Assembly: GCF_014202225.1 (NCBI RefSeq)
Contig: NZ_JACHGE010000002.1
Span: 124,001-188,000, forward strand
Origin: Algibacter amylolyticus
Lineage (GTDB): Bacteria > Bacteroidota > Bacteroidia > Flavobacteriales > Flavobacteriaceae
Direction of reading: 5' to 3'
DNA: 64,000 nucleotides
Shown here: positions 32,261 through 40,748 of the stretch, in pieces
Layout: each line of letters starts with the position of its first letter
How positions within the stretch are numbered: position 1 is the stretch's first letter
Program-made: the position numbers and the translations under genes
Notes under the pieces: generated by a model
What the model was told of the DNA's origin: nothing
What the model saw: only the letters and a program-made list of their open reading frames with translations
The model's database searches: none

Positions 32261-33433
32261 TTAGTCTTCAATCCTGTTTTCATCGAAAGCCGATGGCAAT
32301 AATTTTGGAATAAACTTTACAACTAAAGGCAACAATAAAGCGCCACCTGGTAACAAAAATATAGCTAAACTAGGTATAGACTTAAATATATCTAGGAGTT
32401 GCTCTTGTACTTTTTTCTGTTCCTCTTTATTTAAATCTCTAATAGTAGATTGTGTTAGCAAAACCATAAGCTCCTTGCTATCCTTTAACTCTTGGTACAA
32501 GCGTTTACTATTTCTAGTAATTAGTTTGTTAACCATTTTACTAGAGTTATTGTAAAAACTTTGTACGACGTTTTTCGAGCTTAAAAGCGCAATATTATCC
32601 TTATTTATGGTGTAGAATTTATTAACAGCCTTTATAGAGTAATGTATTTTAGAGAGTCCTAGATTAAGGTCGTTACCTAGTTTTTCTAGAAAATGCTGTT
32701 CTTCTACGTCAATCATTTGGTCGCTCCAGGTCGCCATACATGCTAAGTCTAAAACGTAATGTTTTTCAAGGTTTGTGTTAATATTGCTAACCGCCTTATT
32801 GTAGTCTATATATGGGTTTTCCTGATAACGTAACGAAGCATCAAATAATTTTATTAAACTATCGTCATATTTGTTTTTGGTTTCTTTAGAATTTAAAACA
32901 TTTAAAGAAATAGAAGTAATGGAAGCTTCCATGTCTTTTAAATAATCTTTAGATATTCTGTGTTGCTCCAAATAGGTTTTATACGCTAATACATCTACAA
33001 ACAAAAGTGCATTAATAATAAAGTAGTTAAAGTTTTTGGTTAGTACATTGGCATCAATTTGAATGCGCCTGTGTATTATTTTTTCAAGCTGATCACTAGA
33101 CTTTTTACCACTTAATAAATCGCTAAAAAAGGAGGTTTTAATTTCATCAATATCTGTATAAAACCCAATAACGCTGTCTATAAAAGAGATTTCTGAATTT
33201 GAATTGGCATGAATGTAATATAAGGAGAGGCATAAATTGGTTTTACAAAGCTCTTCTTCTGTTAGGTTTTTATCTATAATTACCTGACTTACAACTTCTA
33301 GATTGCTACCATAAATAAATCCGCACAGCCTTAAAGACTCATAAAAGGATGCCTCGTCAAATTTTAAAAAGAGATTGTTGCTTTCTATCTCTTTCATCAA
33401 CTTTTTAATCCAACCTGCAGATGATGGGTTCAT
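32261..33433 (-). CDS. LETM1-related biofilm-associated family protein
   Basis: 390 residues. The C-terminal segment (about residues 355-380, LAIFLLPGGALLLPLVVKFI and then PKLLPSAF) is the LETM1 signature for a membrane-associated ion-homeostasis protein. The first 340 residues are helical and charged and lack other known domains. In Flavobacteria this class is annotated as LETM1-related biofilm-associated protein. The precise function is unknown. One hydrophobic segment at the C-terminus suggests inner-membrane anchoring. Confidence 0.85.
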   Translation of the reverse strand: MNPSSAGWIKKLMKEIESNNLFLKFDEASFYESLRLCGFIYGSNLEVVSQVIIDKNLTEEELCKTNLCLSLYYIHANSNSEISFIDSVIGFYTDIDEIKTSFFSDLLSGKKSSDQLEKIIHRRIQIDANVLTKNFNYFIINALLFVDVLAYKTYLEQHRISKDYLKDMEASITSISLNVLNSKETKNKYDDSLIKLFDASLRYQENPYIDYNKAVSNINTNLEKHYVLDLACMATWSDQMIDVEEQHFLEKLGNDLNLGLSKIHYSIKAVNKFYTINKDNIALLSSKNVVQSFYNNSSKMVNKLITRNSKRLYQELKDSKELMVLLTQSTIRDLNKEEQKKVQEQLLDIFKSIPSLAIFLLPGGALLLPLVVKFIPKLLPSAFDENRIED

Positions 33434-33584
33434 AATTCAATTTTCAAATAGATTGTAAAAGTAAACTTTTAACTGAATATCTGCACGGTTTTTTCTTTAA
33501 CATAACTTTAACAAAACCGCTATTTCTTTTTTTTCGTAGGTATGGCAGAGAGTGAAATTAATAATAACAAAAAATCTCAAAAAC

Positions 33585-34265
33585 ATGAAAAATTTAAAAC
33601 GAGTATTAGGAATTGGAGTAGTAGCGGTAGCTAGTTGCTTTGTAATTGCGGCCGATCATATTGACGCGCCAGAAGTATCTGGAGGGAATAGTGATATTAC
33701 CGATTTTTATGCCTTTCAAGCTGAAAATGAAGATAATTTAGTTTTGGTAGCTAACATTCAAGGATTAATAAGTCCTGCAAACACAGCTGCTGCATCATTT
33801 AGTGAAAATGTAATGGTTGAGTTTAACATTGATACCAACCAAGATAATGTTGAAGATTTAGTTATTCAAGCCATTCCTAGAGATGGTAAAATGTATTTCT
33901 TTGGTCCTGTTGCGCCTTCTCAAACTGGCTTAAATAGTATTATTGAAACGACTTCTACAGCTGGTGGAAGTGTAGCAATTTCAAGCTACGGAGGTGCGGC
34001 AGTAACTGCTAGTAATGGTGGTATGTCCTTTTTTGCAGGTCCTAGAGACGATCCATTCTTTATGGATTTTGCACGATTCACTCAAATTTTAACACCTGGT
34101 GATGATGATGGCGATGGCGAGGAAGAAACTGCTTTTTTACCTGCAGGTTCTGCATCTGATACGTTTGCCGGAACTAACGTAATGTCTATTGTTGTTGAGG
34201 TACCTAAATCTATGATTGGTGGTTCTGGGAAAATTAACACATGGGTAGAGTCTAAAAGAAAATAA
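33585..34265 (+). CDS. DUF4331 family protein, N-terminal half
   Basis: 226 residues from the ATG at 33585 (an in-frame start at 33552 adds 11 residues that are not signal-like). Signal peptide MKNLKRVLGIGVVAVASC..AIAA, then ADHIDAPEVSGGNSDITDFY, AFQAENEDNLVLVANIQG and MFFFGPRD-type motifs, which are the DUF4331 start; VMSIVVEVPKSMIGG ends the protein. The family's usual second half is in the next gene. Function unknown, predicted periplasmic. Confidence 0.88.
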   Translation: MKNLKRVLGIGVVAVASCFVIAADHIDAPEVSGGNSDITDFYAFQAENEDNLVLVANIQGLISPANTAAASFSENVMVEFNIDTNQDNVEDLVIQAIPRDGKMYFFGPVAPSQTGLNSIIETTSTAGGSVAISSYGGAAVTASNGGMSFFAGPRDDPFFMDFARFTQILTPGDDDGDGEEETAFLPAGSASDTFAGTNVMSIVVEVPKSMIGGSGKINTWVESKRK

Positions 34266-34298
34266 TAAAACAAAATAACCTTATTAAAATATCAAATT

Positions 34299-34862
34299 AT
34301 GAAAAATATAAAAATATTAACCTTAGCGTTAACTGTATCGTTAATAGCATTTAACTGCTCTAACGACGATGATAATAATATGAGTATGGAGGAGCCTGTT
34401 TTAGATTTCTCTGGAACCTACTCACAAGAAGACCAAATGGGTAGACCAGCCGTAAATACGGTATTTAATGCGAGTGCAGATAAAGATGCATTTAACGTTA
34501 CTACACCAACAGCTCAAAGTGCAGCATTTCAAAGTAAATTTGAAGCTAATTTATTAGCCTTAAGTCCTGCTTATGCCGATGGCGGAATGAATGCCCTTGG
34601 ACAAGATGCCGCAGCATTTACTGGTTTATTAGCTACCGATGTTTTAAACGTATCGTTAGATGGAACAACTACATTTTATGATGGCGAACCAGCAAATACA
34701 CTTTCTGGACGTGCTTTAGCTGACGATGTTATTACTGTTGAGTTATTATTAATTTTTGGAGGTGAAGATTTCACTGAAAACCCTGGCTTATCTAACGATA
34801 ATGTTAGCGAAAATGATAAAACCTTTTTGACCTCATTTCCTTACCTAGCATCTCCTCACTAG
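34299..34862 (+). CDS. DUF4331 family lipoprotein, C-terminal half
   Basis: 187 residues, 33 nt after the previous gene. It has its own lipoprotein signal (IAFNCSND). Its mature part contains DQMGRPAVNTVF, ALGQDAAAFTGLL and the final FPYLASPH, which are the C-terminal motifs of full-length DUF4331 proteins. Because each gene has its own signal and start, this is a true split rather than a frameshift. The two secreted halves probably assemble (inference). Followed by a strong terminator. Confidence 0.88.
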   Translation: MKNIKILTLALTVSLIAFNCSNDDDNNMSMEEPVLDFSGTYSQEDQMGRPAVNTVFNASADKDAFNVTTPTAQSAAFQSKFEANLLALSPAYADGGMNALGQDAAAFTGLLATDVLNVSLDGTTTFYDGEPANTLSGRALADDVITVELLLIFGGEDFTENPGLSNDNVSENDKTFLTSFPYLASPH

Positions 34863-34873
34863 GATATATTACT

Positions 34874-34912
34874 TCTAGAACATGGTGGTAATTACCATGT
34901 TCTAGATTTTTT
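34874..34912 (+). terminator. Intrinsic terminator after the DUF4331 pair
   Basis: Perfect 13-bp stem (arms TCTAGAACATGGT and ACCATGTTCTAGA, 34874-34886 and 34894-34906), seven-nt loop, then six T. Confidence 0.9.
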
Positions 34913-34949
34913 ACCTACACAAAAAACACAAACACAAACACTCATTAAT

Positions 34950-36242
34950 ATGAAAACTACAAATCAATTAACATTTATTTTTTTGTTACTGCTTATGGTA
35001 AGTTGTAACGAAAACACAAAAAAAATAACAAATACTAAGGATTATGTTGGGTATTTAGAAGCATCAGATAAAGAGGTGTTGCAATTAGTAAAAGAGGATT
35101 TTAATTTCTGGGAAAAAAAGCTAGAAAAAGAACCAAATCAATTTCCCTACTTGGCTAAGGCTGCAGCATCTCAATCTGTGATTTTTAATAAAACAGGAAA
35201 TATTGACGCTTTAATTAAAGCAGAAACATTTTTAGTTAAGGCAAATCAAGCAACAAATTATAATAACGCTGGTTATTTAAGAGCCTTGTCAAGAAACTAT
35301 ATCTCTCAGCATCGTTTTAAAGAAGCTTTACTTTTACTTATCAAGGCCGAAGATAACGGAGAAGGTTTAAAAGGAACGCAAAAAATGCTTTTCGATGTGC
35401 ATTTAGAATTAGGTAATTATGATGCTGCGAAAACATACTTAGATGGAATTAAGAAAAAAAATGATTTCGATTATTTAATAAGACTTTCAAAATGGTCCGA
35501 CCATCGTGGTAATTTGGATGCTGCCATAAAATATATGGAACAAGCCAAAACTATTGCAGAAAGTACAAATTTGGCATCTACAAAACAATGGGTGTATACC
35601 AATTTAGCTGATTATTATGGGCACGCAGGACGTATTGAAGCTTCTTACAACCATTATTTAAAAGCTTTAGAGTTAGATCCTAACGATGCGTATGCTAAAA
35701 AGGGAATTGCTTGGATTGTTTATTCTTATGAAAAAAATCCTGACGAAGCACTTCGTATTTTAAATGAAGTTACGAAAACTTATAACGCTCCAGATTATCA
35801 TTTACTAAAGGCAGAAATTGCAGAATATAATGGTAATAATGACTTAAAAGAAGAGCAATTAAAGTTATATGCTAATGCCGTTGAAAATTCGTTTTATGGC
35901 GATATGTATAATAAGTACAACGCTTTGTTATATGCTGAAAGCGAAAAAGATACAGCAAAAGCTTTAGAGATTGCTTATGTTGAAATTAAAAATAGACCTA
36001 CGCCACAATCGTATGATTTGTTAGCATGGACACTCTATAATCATGGAGAGGTAAAAGAAGCGATGGAAATTTTAGAACAACATGTAATTGGTAAAACCTC
36101 TGAACCCGATGTGCTATTTCATATAGCTAAAATTTATAAAGCTAATAGAGAAATAGAAAAGGCTAATGCATTAAAAAAAGAGCTTTTAGAAAGCGTTTTT
36201 GAACTTGGTCCTATTATGGAAAACGAAATAAAAAATATATAA
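34950..36242 (+). CDS. TPR-repeat lipoprotein
   Basis: 430 residues. Lipoprotein signal with lipobox LLMVSC (MKTTNQLTFIFLLLLMVSC). At least six tetratricopeptide-like repeats follow from about residue 100, for example WVYTNLADYYGHAGRIEASY and NHYLKALELDPNDAYAKKGI. It is probably a surface- or periplasm-facing scaffold. It lies directly downstream of the DUF4331 pair but after that pair's terminator, so it may have its own promoter or readthrough expression. TPR/DUF4331 pairing occurs in other Bacteroidetes (family-level knowledge). Confidence 0.85.
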   Translation: MKTTNQLTFIFLLLLMVSCNENTKKITNTKDYVGYLEASDKEVLQLVKEDFNFWEKKLEKEPNQFPYLAKAAASQSVIFNKTGNIDALIKAETFLVKANQATNYNNAGYLRALSRNYISQHRFKEALLLLIKAEDNGEGLKGTQKMLFDVHLELGNYDAAKTYLDGIKKKNDFDYLIRLSKWSDHRGNLDAAIKYMEQAKTIAESTNLASTKQWVYTNLADYYGHAGRIEASYNHYLKALELDPNDAYAKKGIAWIVYSYEKNPDEALRILNEVTKTYNAPDYHLLKAEIAEYNGNNDLKEEQLKLYANAVENSFYGDMYNKYNALLYAESEKDTAKALEIAYVEIKNRPTPQSYDLLAWTLYNHGEVKEAMEILEQHVIGKTSEPDVLFHIAKIYKANREIEKANALKKELLESVFELGPIMENEIKNI

Positions 36243-36302
36243 ATTTAGTTTGATTTGTTATGTGTATGATAATTTTTGTGAAAACTTAATTATCATAAAG
36301 AG

Positions 36303-36334
36303 ACCTTAATGATGTGTTTAATCTAAGGTTTTTT
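36303..36334 (+). terminator. First terminator after the TPR gene
   Basis: ACCTTA (36303-36308) pairs with TAAGGT (36324-36329); loop 15 nt, then six T. A weak-to-moderate hairpin 61 nt after the stop. Confidence 0.6.
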
Positions 36335-36341
36335 GTTAGGT

Positions 36342-36385
36342 GAAAGTGTCTAGTTACTTAGTTGTAATTAGGCACTTTCTTTTTT
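36342..36385. terminator. Second, stronger bidirectional terminator
   Basis: Sixteen-pair stem with two G-U pairs (36342-36357 GAAAGTGTCTAGTTAC; 36364-36379 GTAATTAGGCACTTTC) and a six-nt loop, followed by T6. It serves both the TPR gene and the convergent AmiE-like gene, whose stop lies at its right edge. Confidence 0.85.
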
Positions 36386-37451
36386 AATTAATAAAAAGGG
36401 CCTCGAGCTTTTTTGCGAAATCATCCATTTTTACTCCCGATTTATTGGTTAAAACTGAGATGACAATCTGTTCTTTTGGGTATATTAATAAAACGGTAGA
36501 CGCGCCAACACCACCACCAGTATGGTAATATTTTGGAGTGTTGTTTGTCGTGCATTCAGAGGAAAACCCAATACCATACCCCGTAATTTTACCCGATTTT
36601 AGTTTTTGAGAAGTTGTCATTTCTAGCAAAGCTTCGGCAGATACTGTTTTAGGCGAAATAATTTCTTCTCCAAATTTTATTAAATCTTCTGAAGTAGATA
36701 AAAAACCACCACCAGCAACCTTGTACTCATTAGCGACAGGAGTAGAAAGTACCCTTTTTTTTCGGTAGAAATTAGTTTTATTGGGTAGGTTTATTTCTGA
36801 ATCTTCCACCAAAGTATTTGTCATCCCTAAAGGATTAAAAACCGTTTGTTTTACTAATTCATTAAAATCGGTTTGGGATGCTTTTTGCATAATTTCACTA
36901 AGTAAAACAAAGCCAAATGTATTGTATGAAAATTGTGTTGAAGGTTCAAATAAAAGTGAGTCGTTTTTAAAGATATTTACACCTTCGGTAATGGATGTTT
37001 TTTTATTCCATAGAAACTCATTGCCCTTGTAATGCCTAATTCCTGCAAGGTGTCCGCCTAATTCTTTAATGTTAAAATCGTAAGCTTTTTTAGGATAATT
37101 GGGCAAGTAACTGTAAATGCTTTTGTTTAAATCAATTTGTTTCTTATCCACTAAATGTGCCAGTGCTAGGGCCGTAATAGATTTAGATATACTGGCAATT
37201 CTAAACAATGTTTTATTAGGGTCTACTTTTACTTTAGGTTTTCTATTGGCATACCCAAAACCTTCAGACCAAATAAGTTTACCATGTTGAGATACCGATA
37301 TAGACATTCCAGGAATGCCTTGTTGGCGCATAAATTGTTTAGCACGTTTTTTAGCAGTTTTTATTCTGTAGTCAGATGTAGTGTCATGTTCTGCTGAATT
37401 AAATCCTACAGAAGTAAAAAAGAAAAATATTGAGGCTAATATGTTTTTCAA
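36384..37451 (-). CDS. Serine hydrolase, beta-lactamase fold (AmiE/class C-like)
   Basis: 355 residues. Signal peptide, then the beta-lactamase/transpeptidase-like fold: SISK at IASISKSITALALAHL (catalytic Ser-x-x-Lys, about residue 90), FSYNTFGFVLL (Tyr-x-Asn region) and YYHTGGGVGAS (KTG-like HTGG). Gene order next to NamZ mirrors the Bacillus amiE (ybbE)-nagZ-namZ (ybbC) cell-wall recycling cluster, so an N-acetylmuramoyl-L-alanine amidase role is more likely than antibiotic hydrolysis (inference). Its start overlaps the NamZ stop by 4 nt. Confidence 0.85.
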   Translation of the reverse strand: MKNILASIFFFFTSVGFNSAEHDTTSDYRIKTAKKRAKQFMRQQGIPGMSISVSQHGKLIWSEGFGYANRKPKVKVDPNKTLFRIASISKSITALALAHLVDKKQIDLNKSIYSYLPNYPKKAYDFNIKELGGHLAGIRHYKGNEFLWNKKTSITEGVNIFKNDSLLFEPSTQFSYNTFGFVLLSEIMQKASQTDFNELVKQTVFNPLGMTNTLVEDSEINLPNKTNFYRKKRVLSTPVANEYKVAGGGFLSTSEDLIKFGEEIISPKTVSAEALLEMTTSQKLKSGKITGYGIGFSSECTTNNTPKYYHTGGGVGASTVLLIYPKEQIVISVLTNKSGVKMDDFAKKLEALFIN

Positions 37452-38731
37452 GGGTATAGTAAATAGTTTTTTCTCGTTTTATTAAAACGTTGTAATCCTT
37501 CTTTCCAAGTGGCTTTAATTGCTTTTTCAGACATTCCAGATTCAATTTGCTGCTGTAACGTTTTTGTGCCTGCCAATTTTGTAAAAAAGCTATTAAAAAA
37601 CTCAGCTTTATTATTGGTATTCTTGTAAGAATCAATAAGCCAATTTAGTTTTAAAGTATTTATAGTCTCAGCTTTAGTTAAATCCTTACCATAACATGTT
37701 TTGTTTTGGTGTTTTGGGTACTTAGAACCTTCGTTGGGTTGAGGTTTAAATTGAAAACGATATACATCAGGATTTAAAAACGGACTTCCAAATATTTGAA
37801 ATTGGGTTTCTGTCCCTCGGCCTGCGCTTACATTGGTACCTTCAAAAAAGCAAATACTAGGGTATAGGTTAATGGCTTGGTCGTTTGGTAAATTTGGACT
37901 TGGTTTTATTGGTAAGCTATATTTTAGTTTGTGGTTGTAATGTTTCATGGCAATAACCTTTAAGTCGCATTGTATGCCATTAGCTAGCCATTTTTCGCCA
38001 TTAATCATTGTGGCATATTCTCCAATAGTCATACCATGAACCACAGGAATAGGGTGCATGCCAACAAAACTAGTGTGCTCCATTTCTAAAATAGGACCAT
38101 CAATATAATTACCATTTGGGTTGGGCCTATCAAAAACAATTACAGGAATTCCGGCTTCTGCGCAAGCTTCCATAACGTAATGTAAGGACGAAATGTAAGT
38201 GTAAAAACGAGCACCAACATCTTGTATATCAAAAATAACAACATCCAAATTTTCTAGTTGTGCTTCCGATGGTTTTTTGTTTTTTCCGTAAAGCGATACA
38301 ATAGGTAAATTAGTTTTAGTATCTATCCCATCCTTAACAACCTCGCCGGCATCAGCCTTTCCTCTAAAACCATGTTCTGGAGCAAACACTTTTTTAATAT
38401 CCACATGTAGGGCAAGAAGCGAATCTACTACGTGTGTATATGTTATAGCATCCAATGGCTGAGTTGCACTTTTAGTAAAAAACACAGAGGTTTGGTTGGC
38501 CACAATACCAATTCGCTTTCCTTTTAATAACGGCAGGTAAACGTTGGTTTGGTTTACTCCAAGAACTATAGACGTGTCTTTTTCTACTTTTGTAATTTCG
38601 TCTTCTTGATTATTAATTTTAACCTGAGATATTGAAATATCGCTCTTGGATTTGCTTCCACAAGAAATCATTACTAAAACTAGCCCAATAATTATTGGGA
38701 AAACTGTATTTTTGAAATCACTAAACCTCAT
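37448..38731 (-). CDS. namZ: Exo-beta-N-acetylmuramidase NamZ-type protein (DUF1343)
   Basis: 428 residues from the ATG at 38731. MRFSDFKNTVFPIIIGLVLV is a lipoprotein signal with lipobox VMISC. The DUF1343 core includes GKRIGIVANQTSVF, VFAPEHGFRGKADAG, LDVVIFDIQDVGARFYTY and SLHYVMEACAEAGIPVIVFD, then RGTETQFQIFGSPF. NamZ removes MurNAc from the non-reducing end of peptidoglycan fragments. Coupled with the AmiE-like gene by a 4-nt overlap. Only 9 nt separate its start from that of the divergent permease gene. Confidence 0.9.
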   Translation of the reverse strand: MRFSDFKNTVFPIIIGLVLVMISCGSKSKSDISISQVKINNQEDEITKVEKDTSIVLGVNQTNVYLPLLKGKRIGIVANQTSVFFTKSATQPLDAITYTHVVDSLLALHVDIKKVFAPEHGFRGKADAGEVVKDGIDTKTNLPIVSLYGKNKKPSEAQLENLDVVIFDIQDVGARFYTYISSLHYVMEACAEAGIPVIVFDRPNPNGNYIDGPILEMEHTSFVGMHPIPVVHGMTIGEYATMINGEKWLANGIQCDLKVIAMKHYNHKLKYSLPIKPSPNLPNDQAINLYPSICFFEGTNVSAGRGTETQFQIFGSPFLNPDVYRFQFKPQPNEGSKYPKHQNKTCYGKDLTKAETINTLKLNWLIDSYKNTNNKAEFFNSFFTKLAGTKTLQQQIESGMSEKAIKATWKEGLQRFNKTRKNYLLYP

Positions 38732-38740
38732 TTTTATCTT

Positions 38741-39976
38741 TTGAATTACGAGTTCTTTATAGCAAAACGCATTATTGGTAGTAAAGCGTATAAAAGTAGC
38801 ATATCGGCGCCAATAATAAAAATTGGAATCGCTGCAATTGCTATTGGTATGGTTGTAATGATGGTTACCGTAGCAATAAGTATAGGGTTGCAACAAAAAA
38901 TACGCGATAAAGTTATTGCGTTTAATGGCCATGTAACCATTACAAATTACGATTCCAATAACTCCCAAGAAAGCGTATTTCCTATTACAATAAATCAAGA
39001 TTTTTATCCAGATTTTAAAGCAGTACAAGGCATTAAGCATGTACAAGGTGTAGCAACAAAATTTGGTGTAATACGCACCGAAACCGATTTTGAAGGGTTG
39101 TACTTAAAAGGCGTTGGTGCCGATTATAATTGGGATTATTTTAAAGAATTTTTAGTAGAAGGCGGATTACCAGATTACACGCAAAAACGAAATGAAAATG
39201 TTTTAATATCGCAATATCTAGCCAATAGAATGCATTTTAAAGCCGGTGACACCTTTCAAATGTTTTTTGCAAAGGACGATCTCGAAAAATTACCAAACAT
39301 AATAACATACACCATATCTGGTATTTTTAATTCTGGGTTTCAAGATTTGGACGCTCAATATATTATTGGCGATATACGCCACTTACAACGTATAAATAGA
39401 TGGGAAAGCGATCAAATTGGCAATTTTGAGGTATTTATAGATAATTACGATGCCTTAGAAGAAAAAGGCGCCGAAATACATCAAAACATTTCCTCCTTAC
39501 TAGATTCGCAAACCATTACAGATCGTTATTATTCTATTTTCGAGTGGATTAAAATTTTCGATAAAAACACCTACGGCATAATAGGCATAATGGTACTTAT
39601 TGCCGGTTTTAACATGGTAACGGCCTTACTTGTTTTAATACTAGAGCGCACCAGAATGATAGGCGTTTTAAAAACCTTAGGTAGCAGTAATTGGAGCATT
39701 CGTAAACTCTTCCTTTATAATGCATCTTACCTCATTTTATTAGGTGTATTTTGGGGTAATATTTTAGGTTTAGGCATTTTGTTTACGCAAAAATATTTTA
39801 GCCTTTTTCCGTTAGATCCAAGTGTGTATTACGTATCCGAAGCACCAGTATATATCAATTTAGGCTATATTCTAGCACTAAACATAGGTACATTAGTGCT
39901 GTGCTTACTCATGCTACTGGTTCCGTCTTATCTAATTACAAAAATATCGCCAGTAAAAGCCATTCGTTTTAGTTAA
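38741..39976 (+). CDS. LolC/LolE-like ABC transporter permease (FtsX fold), TTG start
   Basis: 411 residues; four membrane helices and a periplasmic domain between TM1 and TM2, as in LolC/E and MacB-type permeases. MNYEFFIAKRIIGSKAYKSS begins the protein; SISAPIIKIGIAAIAIGMVV is TM1 and LERTRMIGVLKTLGSSNWSI the FtsX motif. The only reasonable start is TTG at 38741; no ATG occurs nearby upstream. It probably extracts lipoproteins from the inner membrane. The cognate ATPase is not in this window. Its promoter must lie inside the NamZ coding region. Confidence 0.88.
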   Translation: MNYEFFIAKRIIGSKAYKSSISAPIIKIGIAAIAIGMVVMMVTVAISIGLQQKIRDKVIAFNGHVTITNYDSNNSQESVFPITINQDFYPDFKAVQGIKHVQGVATKFGVIRTETDFEGLYLKGVGADYNWDYFKEFLVEGGLPDYTQKRNENVLISQYLANRMHFKAGDTFQMFFAKDDLEKLPNIITYTISGIFNSGFQDLDAQYIIGDIRHLQRINRWESDQIGNFEVFIDNYDALEEKGAEIHQNISSLLDSQTITDRYYSIFEWIKIFDKNTYGIIGIMVLIAGFNMVTALLVLILERTRMIGVLKTLGSSNWSIRKLFLYNASYLILLGVFWGNILGLGILFTQKYFSLFPLDPSVYYVSEAPVYINLGYILALNIGTLVLCLLMLLVPSYLITKISPVKAIRFS

Positions 39977-39986
39977 ACAGTAATTT

Positions 39987-40073
39987 GGGCGCTACCACAA
40001 GGGTCGGGCTTTTACTACTCGCTCCTTCCTAAAAAGTCAGGGAGCTCAAACATACCGTTCAATCCCTAGCGCG
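39987..40073 (+). repeat. Interspersed structured repeat, copy 5 (type A)
   Basis: Begins GGGCGCTACCACAAGGGTCG and ends ATCCCTAGCGCG. Terminal GCGCTA/TAGCGC is the same compensatory variant as copy 2. Hairpin 1 ACC..GGT; hairpin 2 GCTCC..GGAGC. Between two convergent genes (the permease stop is 10 nt away). Confidence 0.85.
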
Positions 40074-40097
40074 GGCATACTTGCACATGTTCGTGTT

Positions 40098-40580
40098 TTA
40101 CTTTAAAGAGATGTTGCCTATCTCTAAATTAAAGGCTTCAGCTTTTTTGTTACCTATTAAAAAGGCAATCATTTCAATTTGGTTACCTTCAAAATTTGGT
40201 AGCTCAAGTTTTTTACCTCTAAAGTTAGCGTACATTTCTTTAAAAGGGATTTCTATAGTTTCCCAGCCATTTGTGGTTTTAAATGGATAAATGTAAGCAT
40301 GTTTGTCGCTCTCAAAAGTCTTTACTCTAAACTGGTATGTCTTGCCATCGCCTTTTAAAGTGATTCGAAATTTAGAATAAGATGCTGTTTTTAAAGTGTC
40401 AATAGGGTATTTAACCATCGAGAAACCACCGTTATTTTCTAAAGATACTTCGCCGTAAAACAAGCCATTGCCATTAGCGTTTATTTTAAACGCACCTTCA
40501 GATTTTCCACCCATTACATTATCATCCACCGTTTTCCAGTTGGAACTATCACTTTCTGCAGTAAAATTAATTAAGGTCAT
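40098..40580 (-). CDS. CIA30 family (NDUFAF1-like) protein
   Basis: 160 residues, cytoplasmic, beta-sandwich of the CIA30 domain: DSSNWKTVDDNVMGGKSEGA at the N-terminus and GWETIEIPFKEMYANFRGK near the C-terminus are diagnostic. Eukaryotic homologues assist complex I assembly; the bacterial role is unknown. No signal peptide. It lies alone between the repeat copy and the terminator of the anti-sigma operon. Confidence 0.88.
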   Translation of the reverse strand: MTLINFTAESDSSNWKTVDDNVMGGKSEGAFKINANGNGLFYGEVSLENNGGFSMVKYPIDTLKTASYSKFRITLKGDGKTYQFRVKTFESDKHAYIYPFKTTNGWETIEIPFKEMYANFRGKKLELPNFEGNQIEMIAFLIGNKKAEAFNLEIGNISLK

Positions 40581-40673
40581 GGTTTTATGGTGTTATATTT
40601 AGTTTAGGCTTTGTATAAATATATAAATGTTTATTAGCGTTTTGCTAAGGGGTTTTAATTTTATTATCGCATA

Positions 40674-40711
40674 AAAAAATGCACTACTATATTAATTGGT
40701 AGCGCATTTTT
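40674..40711 (-). terminator. Terminator downstream of the sigma/anti-sigma operon
   Basis: AAAAATGC and CTAC (left, one mismatch between) pair with GTAG and GCATTTTT. The stem is flanked by A and T runs, so it may work in both directions. 37 nt beyond the anti-sigma stop. Confidence 0.75.
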
Positions 40712-40748
40712 AATATTTAAAACTATTTAATACTGCTTGTTTACTTTG

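Noticed and set aside
37399-37635. Minus-strand frame across the AmiE-like/NamZ junction
   Set aside because: It overlaps both real genes in another frame and has no recognisable content; the 4-nt overlap of the two genes explains the region.
38732-39046. Long N-terminal extension of the NamZ frame
   Set aside because: The extension is antisense to the permease gene and precedes a clear lipoprotein signal peptide beginning at 38731.
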